From Hofstenia miamia (taxonomy: Eukaryota; Xenacoelomorpha; Acoela; Hofsteniidae): a stretch of DNA of 64,000 nt. This document shows, one piece after another, positions 10,501 through 25,300 of this stretch. How positions within the stretch are numbered: the stretch's first letter is position 1; each line of letters begins with the position of its first letter. The notes below the pieces were generated by a model. It worked only from the letters and a program-made list of their open reading frames with translations. It was not told where the DNA came from and did not search any database. Where the stretch lies: NCBI GenBank assembly GCA_900660155.1, contig CABFPE010000429.1:354473-418472 (forward strand), read 5' to 3'. A program made the translations under genes and the position numbers.

Positions 10501-13344
10501 CTCAGGTTAGTTTTACCAAATTATTTCTTCATAGCTTTAATGGTTCTTACATAATGTTTTAGTACCATGTGTGATTGTGTGATTTTCATATTTCTTGGAA
10601 TGGCTGTGCTGTCCCATGACCTTTCTTTCAATGCAGTTTTCATCGTGGCCTCTAACGCTTGTTGCCTTTTCTTCCGTGCATTTGGTAATGTTTCATTTCA
10701 AATTTTTTGGTGTCATTCTTTAATCAAAAAAAGAAAAAACTTATTTTAAAGTATTATTAGAGAACATAGATTGTTAATAATTATTAGTTAAGCTAGTAAA
10801 CTTAAAATGGTCACATTGAGCAAAAAATGAAATTTTCCATTAAATAACCTTAAATGTTAAAGTACTCAAATATGACAGAGCAAATATCACCATGTGTGCA
10901 AAAAATATTTTAATTGTCTACATAGAAGAGGGGATTTTGTGTTTGCATGTTAAATTGTATCTTAAGAATTTTCTTGACAGTAGTTGTTCCTTATCACATG
11001 GTTTCTGTGTTTCTCTTTATTTAGGTTGTCTGCAATATGAAAGGGTACCTGACTGATTGTATCTTCAAAATTTATAGTATCGTAAATATAGAATTGTCAG
11101 TTGAGCCAATGATATTGTCTTGAAGTATATCTATGTATATTTTTATACTTAGATATATCTATTTTCAAAACAAATTACAACTACTGAATTTCTTCGATAT
11201 AAAATCGTTTACATTTCTTATACCAAATTTTGATTGCTTCAGTCCAGCAATTACTAATTCAAAATGATAGTCTGAAGTTTTAGGAATTTTTTTAATTACA
11301 AATCGCCGCGAAAGAAAAAATTTCTCATAATTAAATATTTAACCTGACGTTTTTCGAGTTAGTAGGCCTATTAGTACAAGCAATAACGTTAACTAATTAT
11401 GGGTACTCTGTAAAAAAATCGTTTGTAGGCATTAATCGTTTTTTATAGGTTTGACATTATTTATTTTTGCCTATTCGTTCCTATATAACGATATATTTGT
11501 TTAAATCCGTAGGATATTTTCTATTTTAAATACGGTGTGCTATAGTGATGCGTAACATATGTATGTATTTGGCAGATTTACAATTAATTTTACAATATTT
11601 GTTTTATTCTTTGAGGTCATTAATCTAACATAAATGTTTGTAACAGAACGAATTGAAAAATGGATGAAAGTGCGTTTATTTACAGAAATAAATGAATTTT
11701 TAATGTGAGAAAGTCACTTGCTGAGATTTGTAAATATATAAATTATGACGTTCATTTTTTACAGTTCTTACAAAATTTTTTCTAAGATTAAAATGGTAAC
11801 TTTTCCACAAACTTTTTCTAATCAATTCCTGGAAATATCGTTAAGGACTAGCATTAAATATATTATTATAACACGAAATTTGTCTCCTGGGAATTACATT
11901 AATGCCATTGGTCCGTTTAAAATTTAATATTTTTATTTAATGTAGGCTTGGCCACGCAAAAATTAACATGTAGAGTGAAAAACAAAATTTATACTGATGG
12001 AAAAAAATCTGTTATAATGTACCACAAATTAGTTTTTTAATTCTTAATGGAATTTTTCTCTCAAATATAATCTACTTACCCTAGAGTAATATAGTGCAAT
12101 ACATATATTTAAGTAAAGAAACATTATTTTAAGCTGTATATGATATATACCTGTAAAAGTGATGCTAAAATTTTGAAGATTTGTGTTCACAGAACAAAGA
12201 AAAACGAATTTCTCAAAATGTCCTTTCTGTCTTATTGATAAGCCTACGAAGGAGTCACACTTGACGTACTTCAATAATAAAATAAATCTTTACGGAATAG
12301 AGTAGCATTCATGTTAACATTGAAAATGAAATTCCCCATGTGACATTGATACAAAATTCAAGAATTCGTTTTTGACTTTAAAATTTGACGATTTCAATTT
12401 AACATCTTGCCACAGTTCTGGATCTTCAATATCTCTTTGATTAGAGTAAATATTCTATCAAATGCGATATGTTTTGTACTAGAATCTCAATGTTCATATA
12501 CAGCTTGTACGTTAACTGTTCATTTTTGAATTTTGTTGTTTTTTAACATGCTAATGTTTGCAAAAAAGTTGGAGAAAGAAATTAATGAGGAAGATCATAT
12601 TGATATATTTGATTACTTAATGAATTCCAATTGTATAGTTGTCTTGTCCTAGTATCAGTTAATCCACTATATTTTCCTTTGCAGGTAATTTTAAGGTAGC
12701 CTTACTCTAAAAGATAAGACGTCATTAACATTTTCTCTCTGAAAACTCATCAAAATAATTTATTGATTCTGAAAATTACAGTATCAATTGTGCATGATAA
12801 AAAGTTTTGAGTAAATGTTTACTTTGTTAATTTTTAGTGGTTCTGCTGTTAAGTGCTTTAGCGAACTATTTCCGACTAAGAAAAATCGACTATGAAGAGC
12901 AGTTCATTATGGTAACTCTGCATTTCTTCGGTTTCAGAATGATTTCATTGTTTTAGCTTTATGGTGGACTTAGGGGAGCAGTAAGTTTCTCTCTGGTGTT
13001 TCTTATTCAACGAGAACACGTTCCACATAAAGAGCTTTTTTTAACAGCAACGATTTCAGTGATATTTTTTACCGTATTCTTTCAGGTAACGAAATTAACA
13101 TTTTCCTTAATTTGAGCTAACTGCATCATTGTGCATGAGTCAATAATGCTTAAATTTGTGGCTTTGTTTTGAATCAATTTTTACATGTAATTCCATTCCT
13201 AATGAATATTAACGTTTGTTAACGATCAATTCCAAGGATAACGCTTCTATAGAACAACCTACACTACGTCATTATGCAAACATTGCAAGGTTACAGCAAT
13301 TTTATTTTAATTAAATATTTTAAGAAAACTATTTTTTGCTTGAA

Positions 13345-13378
<34 letters not shown>

Positions 13379-16300
13379 CGTCGCAATAGTATTTATATAT
13401 CAGAACGCGTAACTAAAGAAGTTTGTAAAATGTTTTAGGGGCTGATATCTTCGAATTGATTTACTGACATAATGATAAAGGGCTACAAAAATTAATTTAT
13501 TTGACAAAAAAAAGCATAAAAAAATTTTAAAATTTTAAAAAAAAATTTTGAAAAATGTTATAGTGATAAAAGTTTTTGCATTTTCTTTTTTTTTTTGAAA
13601 TTCCGACTCGTAGATAAACCCTTATTTGTTTTTTTTATAAAACCCTTTAAGGAACATTTTTCCCAATTTTTTAGACACACTAGCATCAAAAATTATCATA
13701 AAAAAAGAAAAAAAAGTTTTGTAAATTTATTTTAAAATTTTAAAGCAAAACCCTTAAAAAAACAGAAAAATTTGAAATTTTCCTTTCGACGTCCCTAAAA
13801 ATATATATATATATATAAATNNNNNNNNNNNNNNNNNNNNNNNNNNNNNNNNNNNNNNNNNNNNNNNNNNNNNNNNNNNNNNNNNNNNNNNNNNNNNNNN
13901 NNNNNNNNNNNNNNNNNNNNNNNNNNNNNNNNNNNNNNNNNNNNNNNNNNNNNNNNNNNNNNNNNNNNNNNNNNNNNNNNNNNNNNNNNNNNNNNNNNNN
14001 TATATATATATATATATATATATAATTGAATAAATTAGACATTTGTTTTGAATGTTCAAAAGATAAATTGAAGTAATTTTTAACAGTTATTTGCACTAGA
14101 AAGGCGAACATAGGTCAAAATGACCTATAGATATTTTTTTGTTTGCTTCATTATTCATTCAGCAAAAACACTAGCAGGTACATATACTTCCAATTATGTT
14201 GATAATCTCATTGAATTTGCTGTTATTAGAAATTTTGTTTCCATTCAATAATTTTCGCATTTGAAACATCAAATGCAAATATATTCTCATAGAGTGCTCG
14301 CTGTTCTTATGTTAATTCTTACTCACTTGTTTTAAAGAACAAATATCATATTTTCATTATTCGTCCATTTTAGAATTTTCTAATTGCATTTTTATCTGAA
14401 ATTGTAAAGGTTAAATTTACCAACTAATATGCGTGCCTATTGTTTAGGCATCTGAAAATCTTCTAATAATACATGATATGATATGATAAGTATTCAATAA
14501 GTAACCTCTTAAGTTGAAATATTCTTGTTTTTCATGATCTAAATATATTTGTGAAAAATTTAACATTGTATCTAAAATGTTGCCAAGTATAATCTTTTCC
14601 AGCGGTTTGGAGAAAAACCGTATGTGTTTTTTTGTTGTATATTTATATTGAACAGTTAATATACCTGTAGAACAGACAATTTTTTTAAGAGCATCATTAC
14701 ACACCAAATTTAACACCAATGCTAATCAAGCTCCAACCCAGATCTCGGATTCATTCATCAATCAATTGTGCTACACTAGTTCAAAATTGTACTTGTTCAG
14801 CCATACAAGTGTCTCAGTAAATTCGCAGATTCAACACTGGTAACTCCATGATCCAGTTTTAGCTATTTTCCATTCGAAAATCTTACAATTAGTTTAGTTT
14901 CATACATGAAAAATCTTTCACACAAATCGTACATTTATCATTTGAAAGCAAAAACAATAATTTAAGATTTTCCTAATAACTTTTCATCGGCTAAAAAAAT
15001 ATATATTTTTAAATACACTTGACAGATTACAATGTTACTACAACAAAATTAACAACTTTTCGTGTCAGCATTAACAATATAATCTATACACCTACAATAA
15101 TGGACTCAATTTTGTTGAGATTCTATACACTCTTTTGCATTAGGTTTTACCATTCTATGAATGTGCTTATAATATTAAATGGTTAATTTGTGAATAAAAA
15201 TCATTTTACCTGTGAATAAAAATCATTTTACCAATGCATGATGATCACATTTATTACTTATTTTGTTCCTAAAATATTAAAAACGCAACATATGGTTTGT
15301 TTAAAGTTTACTCATTTATTAAATATCTAATACAGCCCATTGAAATCCCCGTGCATAGTACAGACAGTTTCCTAGTTATTTTAAAAAAAACTATAAACGC
15401 TGTTATCAAATACAGCGAATTACAAGTTTTTTATTTATGATTCACTTGTCTGTTAAATTCTAAATGTATGTCTGGTATATTGTGTTATATAAACATGGAT
15501 TAATATGTTATAATTTGAATTTGTTAATTCTTCAATGTATACATTCCAAAATTATAGCGCAAAATGTCTGTAATTCGAAATTAATGTTTAGTACTTCTCA
15601 TATTTGATTCCCAGCATGACTGCATATAACATTCAGGAACGTATGGTCCCTTGGAAACATTTCTGCTTCACAAAATTGCTTTGATTTAAATAAAGACTTT
15701 TACTTTATGAGAACTCACATTTGACTTAACCCTAATTCCACTAGGAATTCTTCAAAATCTGTGATTTTTTTCCCAAAAAATGATTAAATGCGTATAACTC
15801 AAAATGCGACAACCCCTGACTTTCCCACGTTGCACCTGGATGGGACTCCCACAGTTTTTCTTCAGAAAACAAAACATTTCAGTTATTCGTTGTTCCCATA
15901 GGTATTGGAGTATCTCATTATCTAAACACAGGGAATGGAACGAATTTGTCACTAAAAACAATTTTTATTTGCATGTACTTCAGGCATAAGAATAAAAAAT
16001 CTTCATCATTGCATGAGTGAACCCAACCACATAGATGTGTCCATGAAAAGGGTTTTAAATTGCTCAAAAATCGTTAAAAATGATGTGTTACATAAAAGTA
16101 ATCCTAGTAGAAATAGGCTGAAACTGATATTTTGTGTTAAATGTCTTTTTTCTTGAATCGTGAAATTGATTAAAATTCCATAGTTCTGCTTCGAATAGTC
16201 TCGGTTTGATATGTTATGCATTATGCTTCATTTATGAATATTTATCATTCTATGCATTTCATATACATTTTATGCATTGATAAATGTTAACTTTTATATT

Positions 16301-19300
16301 TAGGGTATAACAATGAAACCGCTGGTCAAATTACTCCGCATTAAAGGTGCGTCATCAGAAAAAACTACAATGGGAGAGGCCATCAATCGATCGGTAACTG
16401 CTATCATATTTTTGCAAAACTATTTGATTAATTGTATAATTCAAGGATTTTCCACGATGACCTACGTAGTCATGTATGTCGTAGGCTTACTGTAAGATAA
16501 ATTACTTAAATGGATTTGGCAGCCTATTTTATATATTTGTCATGCTAATTCATATTTAGCATCTATTTTTATTACACACCTTTTGCATGTGTCTTTTTAA
16601 TGCTGCTTTGGAATTTAATTCCCTAGGAATTTCCTTAAGTTTGTTATGGTTTCTTGAATAGATGTTGTACGCTTATAACTCACGAACTAATAAAGATATT
16701 CAAAATATAAAGGCACTACAGGATAGAAGAGTATATCCTCTTTCATCTTTGTTCTTGAACCGCATTCGGCGCTGCCTTTGACTTTGCGTTCCCCACGCCT
16801 CAATAGGTTTGGATGTCCTATCTTGGTTAAAAGAAAAATGGGGATTCGTTTCATCATTACGTTTGAACACGTTCATCAATGGATGTGGTCATAAATCAGG
16901 ATTTCCAAATTCCATAATAGGCTTGGAGAAAATTGCGTGAAAATGTGAAAAAAACACTTTGGCCTTTTAAGAGGATATACATGTCCGCTGTTTAAAGTTA
17001 AAATTCATTTGCCTTAATAGTTATTGCATGTAAAATGCAACAAAAATGAACTTAGCGTTTTTAATTTTATATGCAATAAACTTTAATAGAGGTCAAGTAA
17101 ATCCTGCTGCAAGAAATCAAAAATACCTCATTAATCTTCGCAAAGAAGATCTCTAAAATGTATCCACATAAAAATTTTGAAATTTTTAAGCAAGCTCGAT
17201 TTATTCAAACAATTTCGTTCAATGATTAAAAATCAGTAAATATTTAAACTGGTGGATTCACGCAACAATTAAAAGTAATAGTGATTAAGCATTTATTATA
17301 TCACGGTTAATTATATTATTATTATATAGGAGTTAATTATGAACAATGTGATATGATATGACATTCTTAATAAGTTTTCAACTTCAAATACAATATCAGA
17401 TCGACAAATGCAGTATTTGCTTTGCATTTATAATGATTATAGGATTAAATCTAATTCGCCATGGATCTGAAAATTAAGATCCTACATAATCTTTGCTTCA
17501 AATAAGACAATTATTCAAAACATGCATCCCATTCAAAGTTTTGGTCGCGCTTGACATGGAAAGTTCTGACCTGGAAAGCCTAGCAAATAATTGAAATTTG
17601 CATTTTTATCCATATTTCCAAAAAAACTGATTCACACCAAAATGTGTGCATTTCTCCTGCAAAAAGCATATACAAAGCTAACCTTAGAATTGGAAGCTCA
17701 TTAAAAGGGTAGGAGGACCATATATAGTTAGTGACTGTTTCTTTTTCGAAGAATTGACAATAATTATGAATTGTGGGCAAAACATTAAAAAACATGTTTA
17801 TCACATCCCTAATGTCAATTTCAGAAACATACCATTAAAATAGAGACGTATCTGCGAATGTAAGCGTGCTACATACAATAGAATTGGAAATTCAATTTTC
17901 AAAATGAAAATGTAAAAATGCGACTACTAACATTTTTTAAACTAAGATTATAGTATATTTAGATTTCTCAAAAAATTTAATTCAGGCCTTAAATAACAAA
18001 TACATTCTGACATATTTCGTTGTGACTACACAAAGCGTAATAGTGTACAAATACTTTGCTGGAATGCTATGCGATATCCAACGCGCACATACATCTCTAT
18101 TCGACAGATATTTTGTCTCTGACACTAAGATTTATGATGCTGCATTTTTGGATAGCAGGAAGAATACCACCTAGTGTTAATGTTCTTCTTCTTGTATCAT
18201 TTAGACCCCATTTTGGGAAGTGAAGGCATCAGCATAACGTTTAATATCTATTATTAGAAGAATGCAGTTCCTGTGAGGTCCTATAAATTAAACTGTAGTG
18301 TAGGAAAACGCAATTAGCACTTTGTGTTAACGGCAACGTTGTGAAACAGATCTCGTCTTATTAGAATGTACATCATTATTCAATATATCTTGCTTCAATT
18401 TAATGCTAAATTTTAACTTCCAGTTTTCGTAGTAAGAATTTCCTTTGGTACTCTATTACAAATAGATATGCTTGCTGCAATTGCCAAAATGTTTTTTTCA
18501 GTTGCATAATCTAAAATTGACCTGCATAATGTTTGGCATGCAATAAGTGGAGATGCTACGCATTCACCAATTATCATGTCTCCTATGATTCCTCTGAACT
18601 AGGAAGCCTAAGGATTGTATCACTCCCATCATGTTTATATGATTTCTATATGCAGATATGATTGTTGAATTTAATGTTTGTTTTACTAACAAACTATCGA
18701 CAACATATAGAAAGAAATGATAAATAATTGTATGCAAAACAAGTTAACAAAACTAAGTAACCACTAGCGAACTCAACTAAAGAACAAACAAATGAAAACA
18801 AACTAAAAAGCACGGGCTTTTCTCTCGAGCGGCAAGCACTTTACTGATGCCACAATATATAAATTATTCAAAATTCTCCGGCTGTTTATAAAATGCTTTC
18901 AAATCGTTACGATGCAAGTCCATAATTCTCATAGAAATTAAGCTGCAGGTCTACTCAACCCCCACTAAGGCTTGTATACTTAAAAATATTGGATATATAT
19001 ATATATATATAGAGCTATGACATCATTATTTTACATACGCATGACTGGAACTTATCCATAGAATAGATAAATTGAATTTTTAAATGGTGTGGACACATTG
19101 TATTTTGCAGAATTTTTATAAACAAGGCCAAAATGGATGTTACGTTTTAGGAAATTCTAGGCAAAGTACAGGGCGTTTCCTAACTCTTGATCAGAACTAT
19201 GAATTCAATTCTTGTTTTTACTTCTATAATTATATATTAATGTTGTAAATCGAGTTTTGTTAAATAAATATCGCTCTTAATACAAACTACTTTATGTTTA

Positions 19301-22250
19301 TTTACTTTTTCCTAATTAGTTTTAAATTTCTATTTATCACAAATGCGCTATGTTGGTAATATTGATAAAATAAAAGCGAAATATATTTTATAATTGTGCT
19401 AAGTTTCTTCATTGTATTAATTTAGTTGGTGGATCACGTGATGGCAGGCATAGAAGAAATTCTTGGTCAGCTGGGAGATCACAAATTTAAAGAATGGTTC
19501 TTTCAGTTTGAGGCTCGTTATATCCGCACTTTGCTTCAGAACAATCCAGAGCCCAGGGATGTTCAGATCATGGGACTTTATGAAAAAATCATGATGAAGT
19601 ATGCATATTAATTTTTTTTGCAGATAATGTTTATTCAAAAGTTGGCCTAACTTTTTGAAATATGCTGTCTTCTTTAGGGAACATTACGATCATGTTCATG
19701 CTGCTAAAGGACAGGCGGTCGTTCTAGACGAAGAAAACGAAGCGCCGTTATTTCCACAGATTGATCAACCAACTCCAATGAAGCAAATCACAGAGTATGC
19801 TTCCAATTATTCTAAATACGTTGCAGATTCCAATTGAATACTTCATTATTCATTTGAAAATTTTTTGCACGTTCTGAAAAAAATAAGTGAACATTCAAAT
19901 AATTGATAAACCTATAAATTCCTCTATGAACATATTGTTTTTAAATTGATTAAAACGTTTTTCTAACTACTGATTTTTGCTTAAACAAAATTGTTTCATC
20001 CTATATACGGGCATAAAGTTAGCAAAGTCCTCACCAACGACACTATTTAACCTTATATCCTTCAATGAAACTTATTGTCAGACATGGTGTTTAGAATAGG
20101 TGTTTATTTCATGAACACCAAATTTCTCATAAACATGGAATAGCAATTCATTGGAATTTGGAATTCGTATGTTATTAAGTGGAACAAGTTTCTCTTCAGC
20201 TTTCACATTGTTCTTTGCAACAATATTCATATATCCTCTGAGAGCTGATTTGTTGCATGGAAACTGTAGAGGCAGAGAAACTCACTAAAGTTGTTTCAGA
20301 AGCAGTTATAAAATTTCTCATAAACATGGAATAGCAATTCATTGGAATTTGGAATTCGTATGTTATTAAGTGGAACAAGTTTCTCTTCAGCTTTCACATT
20401 GTTCTTTGCAACAATATTCATATATCCTCTGAGAGCTGATTTGTTGCATGGAAACTGTAGAGGCAGAGAAACTCACTAAAGTTGTTTCAGAAGCAGTTAT
20501 AAAATTTCTCATAAACATGGAATAGCAATTCATTGGAATTTGGAATTCGTATGTTATTAAGTGGAACAAGTTTCTCTTCAGCTTTCACATTGTTCTTTGC
20601 AACAATATTCATATATCCTCTGAGAGCTGATTTGTTGCATGGAAACTGTAGAGGCAGAGAAACTCACTAAAGTTGTTTCAGAAGCAGTTATAAAATTTCT
20701 CATAAACATGGAATAGCAATTCATTGGAATTTGGAATTCGTATGTTATTAAGTGGAACAAGTTTCTCTTCAGCTTTCACATTGTTCTTTGCAACAATATT
20801 CATATATCCTCTGAGAGCTGATTTGTTGCATGGAAACTGTAGAGGCAGAGAAACTCACTAAAGTTGTTTCAGAAGCAGTTACCAAATTTCTCATAAACAT
20901 GGAATAGCAATTCATTGGAATTTGGAATTCGTATGTTATTAAGTGGAACAAGTTTCTCTTCAGCTTTCACATTGTTCTTTGCAACAATATTCATATATCC
21001 TCTGAGAGCTGATTTGTTGCATGGAAACTGTAGAGGCAGAGAAACTCACTAAAGTTGTTTCAGAAGCAGTTATAAAATTTGAATTTAATGAAATAAGTAG
21101 AAGATGAGACTAATGGATACCAATATTATCCTTAGAGAATTGTGCTTTTGAATTTAATGACTCCTTGAATTTCTTGCATACAGGCGTAGATGACATAGGT
21201 CAACGTCAATACAATATATATAAATATCGCCTTTAAGAAACAAAACATTCTAACTACAATTTTCACAAAAATACATTTTATGCATAAAAATACACGTTGG
21301 TAGCCTACTTTCCATATTTAAAATGAGTTATATTAATTGGCAAACTTGGGAGCTGAATGGCCTTATGTATAGATTGCTCTTGGACCCAATATACTTTAGT
21401 TATTCAGTACTAACTTTTAGCATAGTATATTTGTCTGAGCTTGCGACTTAATTTAAATGGAGCTTCAACTAAACTTCTAGACTTAAGCATTCCTGGCCCA
21501 ATTTCATATGTGTTTTATCTAATCCATTCCTTGAAGTGTCTAAATAAAAGATCTTTCGTAATTTAGAAATCAAGAAGGATCAAGCGGGGAATTGGAACCC
21601 GTCCCACAAAAGGAATCACCTCGTAAGTTGGGGAAAGGTTGGACCGAGGTGAGAAAACATGCTGCAATGTTTAGCAGTTTCAAACAACCCACAAAACAAG
21701 CGCCTGAGATTAAAATAAATGGTAGGTTCTTTAATTAGCCTTCTAATACTGCAGCTGCATCAGATAGATTCAGCGGAAATCCGCGATATTGTCTGCGTAG
21801 TTAGAAGTTAAATGAAATTCCTTAATCGATATGAGTTACATCAATATGTCTGTGTTTCTTCGTATTCAATAAAGAAATTTTAAAAAAACATTTCTTTATA
21901 AAATTGTCTAATTCTCTTTGACAATTTGCAAAATTCCACCGTCAAAATTATAAAATTTCCTTGATTACGTTGAAGAAAAAATATTTGTAAACGAGAGTCA
22001 TACTACAATTATTTACTTACACCAGTTGAAAAGAATAGAGACGCCATAATAACCAAATCTTTTAATATATATTTGATTTACAATTGACTTTTTACAAAAA
22101 GATAATTTTTAATAGTTAATTTTTTATTTCATATAGATACGAAATCTATTTCAAATGTATGTCGATTTCGTACGTGAACAAAATTGAAACATTTACATGC
22201 TTTAATATGTAAACGTAACATCTAAATTCGATTTTCATGCTCTATTTTAC

Positions 22251-22307
<57 letters not shown>

Positions 22308-25300
22308 ATATATATATGGAAAAGTTTTTGAAAAGTGTCTTATAGAATAATAGCTAAATATCTAATCAAGATATTTGTACAAAAATGGTGTGAAATATAA
22401 TTTGTAGCGTCAGTAGTAATTTGCTAAAGATGGCGTCTCAAACTTCTGCTCAATTGTGCAGCTAATGTTTATATTGAAAATATTGAAGTTCATATGAATT
22501 GTTTTAGTACCTATTAATAAACGTGGAAGTAAGTTTGTTTAAAGTTTTTTCTTCTTTTTCACAACTAACTGTTTCTGACTAACTGTTTACTTATCGTTAT
22601 TGCATGTGTTGCTTCCTAGCACTGTTCAAGTTCTACATTGCATTGGGCTTCCTTGTCAACCAACTCAGTGAAGTAAATAATATTTTTCACAATCGCAAAC
22701 ATAAAATTGTATTTCATTAGCAAATGAAATTAAAATTTCATATTTTTTCAAATTTCATGACAAAAGATAGGTCTATATCTCAATTTAAGCAAGAATCAGG
22801 TATCTTTGATTTAAACTATTCAATTATAATGTTTGATGACTAATTAGAATAAGAGATTTGAGGAAAACTGCTTTCTTATAATTTTTAATAACTTTTTTTG
22901 GAGAAAATAATTTGATTAGGCGCAAAATTTGACAACATAGAGACACATAAATTCAGTGACATTTACAGCAATCTCTTTTGAAAGTATGCACACGTATATG
23001 TAGTACGCAAACTTGTTCATATGTACCACTCATTACAAAACTTTGAACAACACTTTTAAATACTTATAGTAAATATTTTTAATGCTTTCTTTATGATTTG
23101 TTTATAGTTTATGCCCATTAACATTGTAAATTCGGAGGCGATTGAAAATCCCCACAGATGGACTTTAAGATAATTGGCGTTTCGACGTGATTTTGTTTCT
23201 TTTCTTGCTACCAATCACGTAGTCTAACCGTGGCCTAAGAAGTTCGCAATAGTTGTGATTTTAATCTATCATGATTGTGTCCATTAATCTGCCATCTGGG
23301 GCCATTGCTTTAATTGACAGATAGCCGTATATCACAAAAAGTGAACGAAATACATTGAAAAGAATCGATTGGAAAAGACATTTCGCTAAATACTTTAGCC
23401 TCTTTCAATGCACAGCTTCTGCTAAAATGTTCACTAATCAATTTTGACTTTAATTTTACCTGCGTTTAATAATTAAGTTCTTTATCATGCTTTGCTAAAT
23501 TTTCACAAATGCTTTGTTTTACTGCAGTGAGGCGTAACTGTATTCAACGAATTACATTTAGATATTGGGAATTTTTTACAGAAGTTAAACAATTTTATCA
23601 TTTATTAGTAAAACATAGAGTGAAAACTTTAAACTGCATGGGTTAATTTACATGGAATAGAAAGTGCTAATACGAATTTGTCCATTTAGTTACTGGTAGC
23701 AGAGAGTAGAAACTTTATTTTCTTACCTGCTTAGTTTCACGAAATTTTGAATTCCTTCCAACATTGAAGACCTAACTAATATGGTAATTAGCCAATGACT
23801 TCCACTAAGAATGAACTCAGTTGTTGTGATAATACTAGTGTCAAACATGAAAACCAATAATGAGCGCATGAGCTCTTTGAAACACTCATAGAATCGGAAT
23901 TTGTGAGAATGGAATATACCCATTTATAACAAAATACTTCTAAGAATTCTAAGGAAAATGTCGATCGAGTTTATTGGAATTTAAAAGAAATTTTGTTTTT
24001 AAATATTGACTGACATTTCTTGATGATTTTCAATAACCTTTTGACCTCTAAAATTCAAAATATTACTTCGAGTTAGACATTCGAATGTTGAAATTTAAGG
24101 GTAAGTATTGTTAGCTTTTTATATTGTGCTGCACAGACTGATTCTAATAAAGTTATCATTTGAATTTATGTAGAAATCTTTGCAAATCTACTATTGTTTC
24201 GATTTTGAACTCATTGATATCAAATCAAGGTCAATTCATGATTGTGTTCTTTTTAAGTATTCCCTTGAATGGTTAGGGTGTTAAATGTGTTAACATATCA
24301 AAAAGTAGTTAGACATCATGTGTCCATTGCCTACCGTTATTACCAAATGGTTTCATTGAAACGTGCAAGTTTTCAATCACCATGTTTATTTCTATTCTTA
24401 GCATTTCATTCAAATTTTACTCACAGGGCAAGAATGGTTTACTAAATTTTTACATTAGTTAGAATTTTTTTTTCGAATTTCGAATAATATTTATTTTTCT
24501 TTCTCGTAAAATCCAAATTTATGTCTTTACAATATGTTTGGGCCATTTCTTTAATTGGTTTTGCGCGTCATTGGCTTTATATTTTCTCATTCCAATCAAA
24601 GTTAATGCTTCAATGCATAACAAACTTTTGATAAACTTTAAGTTGCTAGTAACTGAATTGTTTTCTTAAGATGTCCCTTCGGATTTGTTTCGAACTACTA
24701 GTCGCTCTTCGCGTATTGGTGTGTATTGTTTGTTTCATCATTGTCTAAACGGGCATGTTATTTGCATGATATATTTTCTGTATTTGTAACGTATTTATCG
24801 ATGAAATTTATTAATAATTTACATTCATATAATTTATATTCAAACTACATGCCTAGTTCTTAAAACTGCTTACATCATTCATTTTCAGATTGTATTCATA
24901 GGCCTGCATTTCAGACAAATGTTATTATGATAATAATGGGTATGATCTGATGATTTTCGATCGATCAAATTTCAATTATATTAGCTACATGAATGCCAAC
25001 ATTAACTAAATTTAATTAGATTATTGATTTTCTGTGGTATAAATTCTGGACAAAAAATAAGGTATTAGAATGAAAGAATAATTGAAAAAATAATACAGAA
25101 CACCATAGAAATTTTGGAATTGGAATATTCTGATTTTTACACAATTTTTGAAATTTCTGAAAATATACTATATTGCTTCTTTTAAAAATTACTATTTTAA
25201 GGAAAGTTTTTGCCAAAATTATTGATGAAGACCTCAATGTTTGAAATACTTCGAGAAGGAACGCCATTTTTATTCATTAGTATTATGCCAAAATGCGCTA

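Noticed and set aside
13740-14111. 123- and 101-codon minus frames across the N gap
   Set aside because: Made of Ns and YIYIYI from the TA tract.
20196-20951. Four identical 60-codon minus frames
   Set aside because: They are the 191-bp repeat read in one frame; the period is not a multiple of three and no start or splice context is shared with a gene.
20117-21080. CRISPR-like reading of the 191-bp array
   Set aside because: The whole unit repeats with no variable spacers, and the context is an animal intron.
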